DNA of 44,477 nt from an uncultured Erythrobacter sp. (GTDB lineage Bacteria; Pseudomonadota; Alphaproteobacteria; Sphingomonadales; Sphingomonadaceae). The stretch is taken from positions 1 to 44,477 of the forward strand of contig CALCCG010000033.1 in NCBI GenBank assembly GCA_937899785.1, written 5' to 3'. Positions 42,828 through 44,477 of this stretch are shown in pieces. The first letter of the stretch is position 1. Every line of letters starts with the position of its first letter. The notes under the pieces were generated by a model. The model was not told the origin of the DNA, did no database searches, and saw only the letters and a program-made list of their open reading frames with translations. The position numbers were made by a program, and so were the translations under genes.

Positions 42828-44477
42828 GCGGGCTTGGACCGGCGGCGCCATAGCCAACGGACACCCAGGCCCAGCGTAACTATGATCAGCAGCGGCACAC
42901 CGTAAAGGATGAGCCTAAGCCATGGATAGAATTGCAGCGTACGCGCGGTGGTGTTGTCCAGAATGGTCTCGATCGAGCTGTAGCCTTCGGGCATTCGCAG
43001 CACACCCACGCGCTCTGAATAGGCGTCGAATTCGCTCAGAAGGTCTGCCAGGACTTCGGGTTCGGTGGCGCTGAGATCGTTTGTCTCGCCCGGATCCGCC
43101 GCAAGATTGAAGAGCCGCCATACCCCATCGCCCACAGGCGGCACGCTCCGGGTGAGCTTGTATTCGCCCTTGTACAGCGCTGAGTTTCCCGAGACTTCGA
43201 TGGCGCGCGCATCGTCATGGGCGTATACACTCTCGGCTTCTCCCTTGAGCAAAGGCATCAGGCTGCGTCCGGTCATGGGCTTGGCCGTCGCGTCCGCCTT
43301 TGCGCTCGCTTCGATCCACTCAAGCAGCGTCGGGGCAATGTCTGGGGTCATTGCTGGGCCGTCAATCCGAGACGCCGACACGCCCGGCCCCGCCATGATC
43401 AGCGGAACGCGAATGCCGCCTTCCGTGGCGTAGAACTTGAACCAAGCGCCCGGCGTTGCCGCCGCCACTGCCCATTCGGGCCCAATAAAGCCCCAGTGTC
43501 CTTTGCCGCCCATATTGTCCGGGCCCAGATCATAGCCCGTCAGCGACAAATAGACGCCGAGCAGCGCGTTGTTGTCCCCCCGAGATGGCTCTGGCCCGTT
43601 ATCCGAGGTGACGACAAAGATCGTGTTCTCATATTCACCGACAGCCTTGAGGTGCTCGATGAAGCGACCGATGTGAAAGTCCATCGCTTCGAGCATCGCG
43701 GCGTTGATTTCCATGCGGGCGGCGTAAAGGGCGCGGTCCTCTTCTGTCAGGTCATCCCAATCGCGGTGGTCCGCCGGAGGCTCGGCCATGGGCACGCCTT
43801 CGGGAATGAGGCCCAGTTCCTGCGCGCGCGCGTGGCGCCTCTGACTCAAGGCTTCCCAACCCGCATCGTAGCGGCCCTTGTATTTGTCGACGAATTCCTT
43901 GGGCGCTTGCACTGGGATATGGATCGCCTGGAAGGGGAGATACGCAAAAAACGGCTGGTCTGCGGCGGTTTCGCGGAGATAGTCGATCATCTTGTCGACG
44001 ATGAATTCCGAGGAATAAAAATTCTCAGGCAGGTTCGTTTCGACACCGTCTTCCCACCAGGGGGCATCGGCGTAATAGGGAATATATCCCTTATCCTCCC
44101 AGTTGTCCGCGCCCGAAGCGGCGAGCGCAAAGCTGCGATCAAAGCCATGGGCTTGAGGCATTTCCTCGACCGCCTCGCCCAAATGCCACTTGCCGACCAT
44201 GAGCGTGCGATAGCCCTCTTCACGCAAGCGATCGCCCAGCGTCAGAACGCCGGGTTCAAGCGCCATCGAATAGCCCGGCTTGCCCTTCTGCTCTTCGGGC
44301 AGGACTTCGGGAATGGTCGCGACGCCGGTAAGGTGGTTGTCCATACCCGTTAGCAGCATGGCCCTCGTGGGCGAGCACAAGGGTGAGGCGCGGTATTGCG
44401 TGAACAGCGCGCCGCGTTCAGCCAAGGCGTTGATGTTGGTGTTTTTCTCCTCGCCGCCGTAAGGTCCAAAGTCCATT
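42824..44477 (-). CDS. S1-family arylsulfatase, 5' end outside window
   Basis: At least 551 codons on the minus strand; the frame runs off the window end and the N-terminus (signal and first metal-binding DD) is missing. Visible: PYGGEEKNTNINALAERGALF, the formylglycine motif C-S-P-T-R in PLCSPTRAMLLTG, VGKWHLGEA, PFFAYLPFQAIHIPVQAP with a catalytic-type His, VVTSDNGPEPS for metal binding, and a C-terminal LFNLAADPGETNDLS. The C-terminus ends in a transmembrane helix (LILYGVPLLIIVTLGLGVRWLW) and RRR-rich tail, so the enzyme is probably periplasmic and anchored by its tail. It is only distantly like the first sulfatase, so the island may attack two sulfate positions or substrates. Confidence 0.9.
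   Translation of the reverse strand, partial: MDFGPYGGEEKNTNINALAERGALFTQYRASPLCSPTRAMLLTGMDNHLTGVATIPEVLPEEQKGKPGYSMALEPGVLTLGDRLREEGYRTLMVGKWHLGEAVEEMPQAHGFDRSFALAASGADNWEDKGYIPYYADAPWWEDGVETNLPENFYSSEFIVDKMIDYLRETAADQPFFAYLPFQAIHIPVQAPKEFVDKYKGRYDAGWEALSQRRHARAQELGLIPEGVPMAEPPADHRDWDDLTEEDRALYAARMEINAAMLEAMDFHIGRFIEHLKAVGEYENTIFVVTSDNGPEPSRGDNNALLGVYLSLTGYDLGPDNMGGKGHWGFIGPEWAVAAATPGAWFKFYATEGGIRVPLIMAGPGVSASRIDGPAMTPDIAPTLLEWIEASAKADATAKPMTGRSLMPLLKGEAESVYAHDDARAIEVSGNSALYKGEYKLTRSVPPVGDGVWRLFNLAADPGETNDLSATEPEVLADLLSEFDAYSERVGVLRMPEGYSSIETILDNTTARTLQFYPWLRLILYGVPLLIIVTLGLGVRWLWRRRSKPA

Noticed and set aside
43217..44353. Plus-strand open frame (378 codons) opposite the second sulfatase
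   Set aside because: The minus strand encodes a sulfatase with all signature motifs; the plus frame is its shadow.

Overview
The window is GC-rich, densely coded DNA. Its gene content (extracellular contractile injection system, TonB-dependent receptor, sulfatases, Baeyer-Villiger monooxygenase, glutathione S-transferases, haloalkane-dehalogenase-like hydrolase) suggests an alphaproteobacterium of the Sphingomonadales/Erythrobacteraceae type, probably aquatic or marine. This assignment is inferred from gene style; there is no rRNA or marker gene in the window.

Region 1 (about 2-24293, all + strand) is the distal half of an extracellular contractile injection system (eCIS, Afp/PVC/MAC-like) locus. 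In order it carries: the end of a Pro/Ala-rich small protein, a DUF4255 cap/terminator protein (Afp16/Pvc16-like), an AAA+ ATPase (Afp15/Pvc15-like), a 101-aa protein, a first DUF4157 cargo-type protein, a 111-aa unknown, a second and very large DUF4157 protein, a tube-initiator (Pvc7-like), a LysM/gp53-like wedge protein, gp27-like hub, gp5-like OB-fold spike, PAAR-like tip, gp25-like wedge, two baseplate-J-type proteins, a P2 gpI-like tail protein with a long C-terminal extension, and a DUF6519/Ig/beta-helix fibre-like protein. Almost every junction is a 4-base stop/start overlap or a gap below 20 bases, so this looks like one transcription unit. Sheath and inner-tube genes are absent and presumably lie upstream. 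A strong hairpin at 24413-24439 ends the unit.

The most interesting part is the cargo block 3991-9424. Two DUF4157 proteins share a GC-rich leader (Cys-x-x-Cys motifs plus an HELAH-containing DUF4157 domain) and are then joined to unrelated, lower-GC sequence, with an unrecognised 111-aa gene coupled between them. This looks like a cassette for exchanging payloads.

Region 2 (about 24732-33625) is a catabolic/uptake island: anchored sulfatase, anchored DUF1330-like protein, a decayed SDR dehydrogenase, a TonB-dependent receptor, two GSTs, a membrane-anchored haloalkane-dehalogenase-like hydrolase, and the C-terminal remnant of an acyl-CoA synthetase.

Region 3 (about 33750-37602) is a compact glycosyltransferase / methyltransferase / alpha-alpha-toroid cyclase-like operon converging on a second methyltransferase, likely making or modifying a glycolipid or small molecule.

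Region 4 (about 37709-44477) resumes the catabolic theme: GPH-family symporter, divergent TetR regulator with a candidate operator between them, a type I Baeyer-Villiger monooxygenase, two doubtful small genes, and a second sulfatase cut by the window end. Sulfatases + TonB receptor + symporter + BVMO + GST/dehalogenase suggest use of sulfated, possibly halogenated or cyclic-ketone-bearing natural compounds; the substrate cannot be read from sequence.
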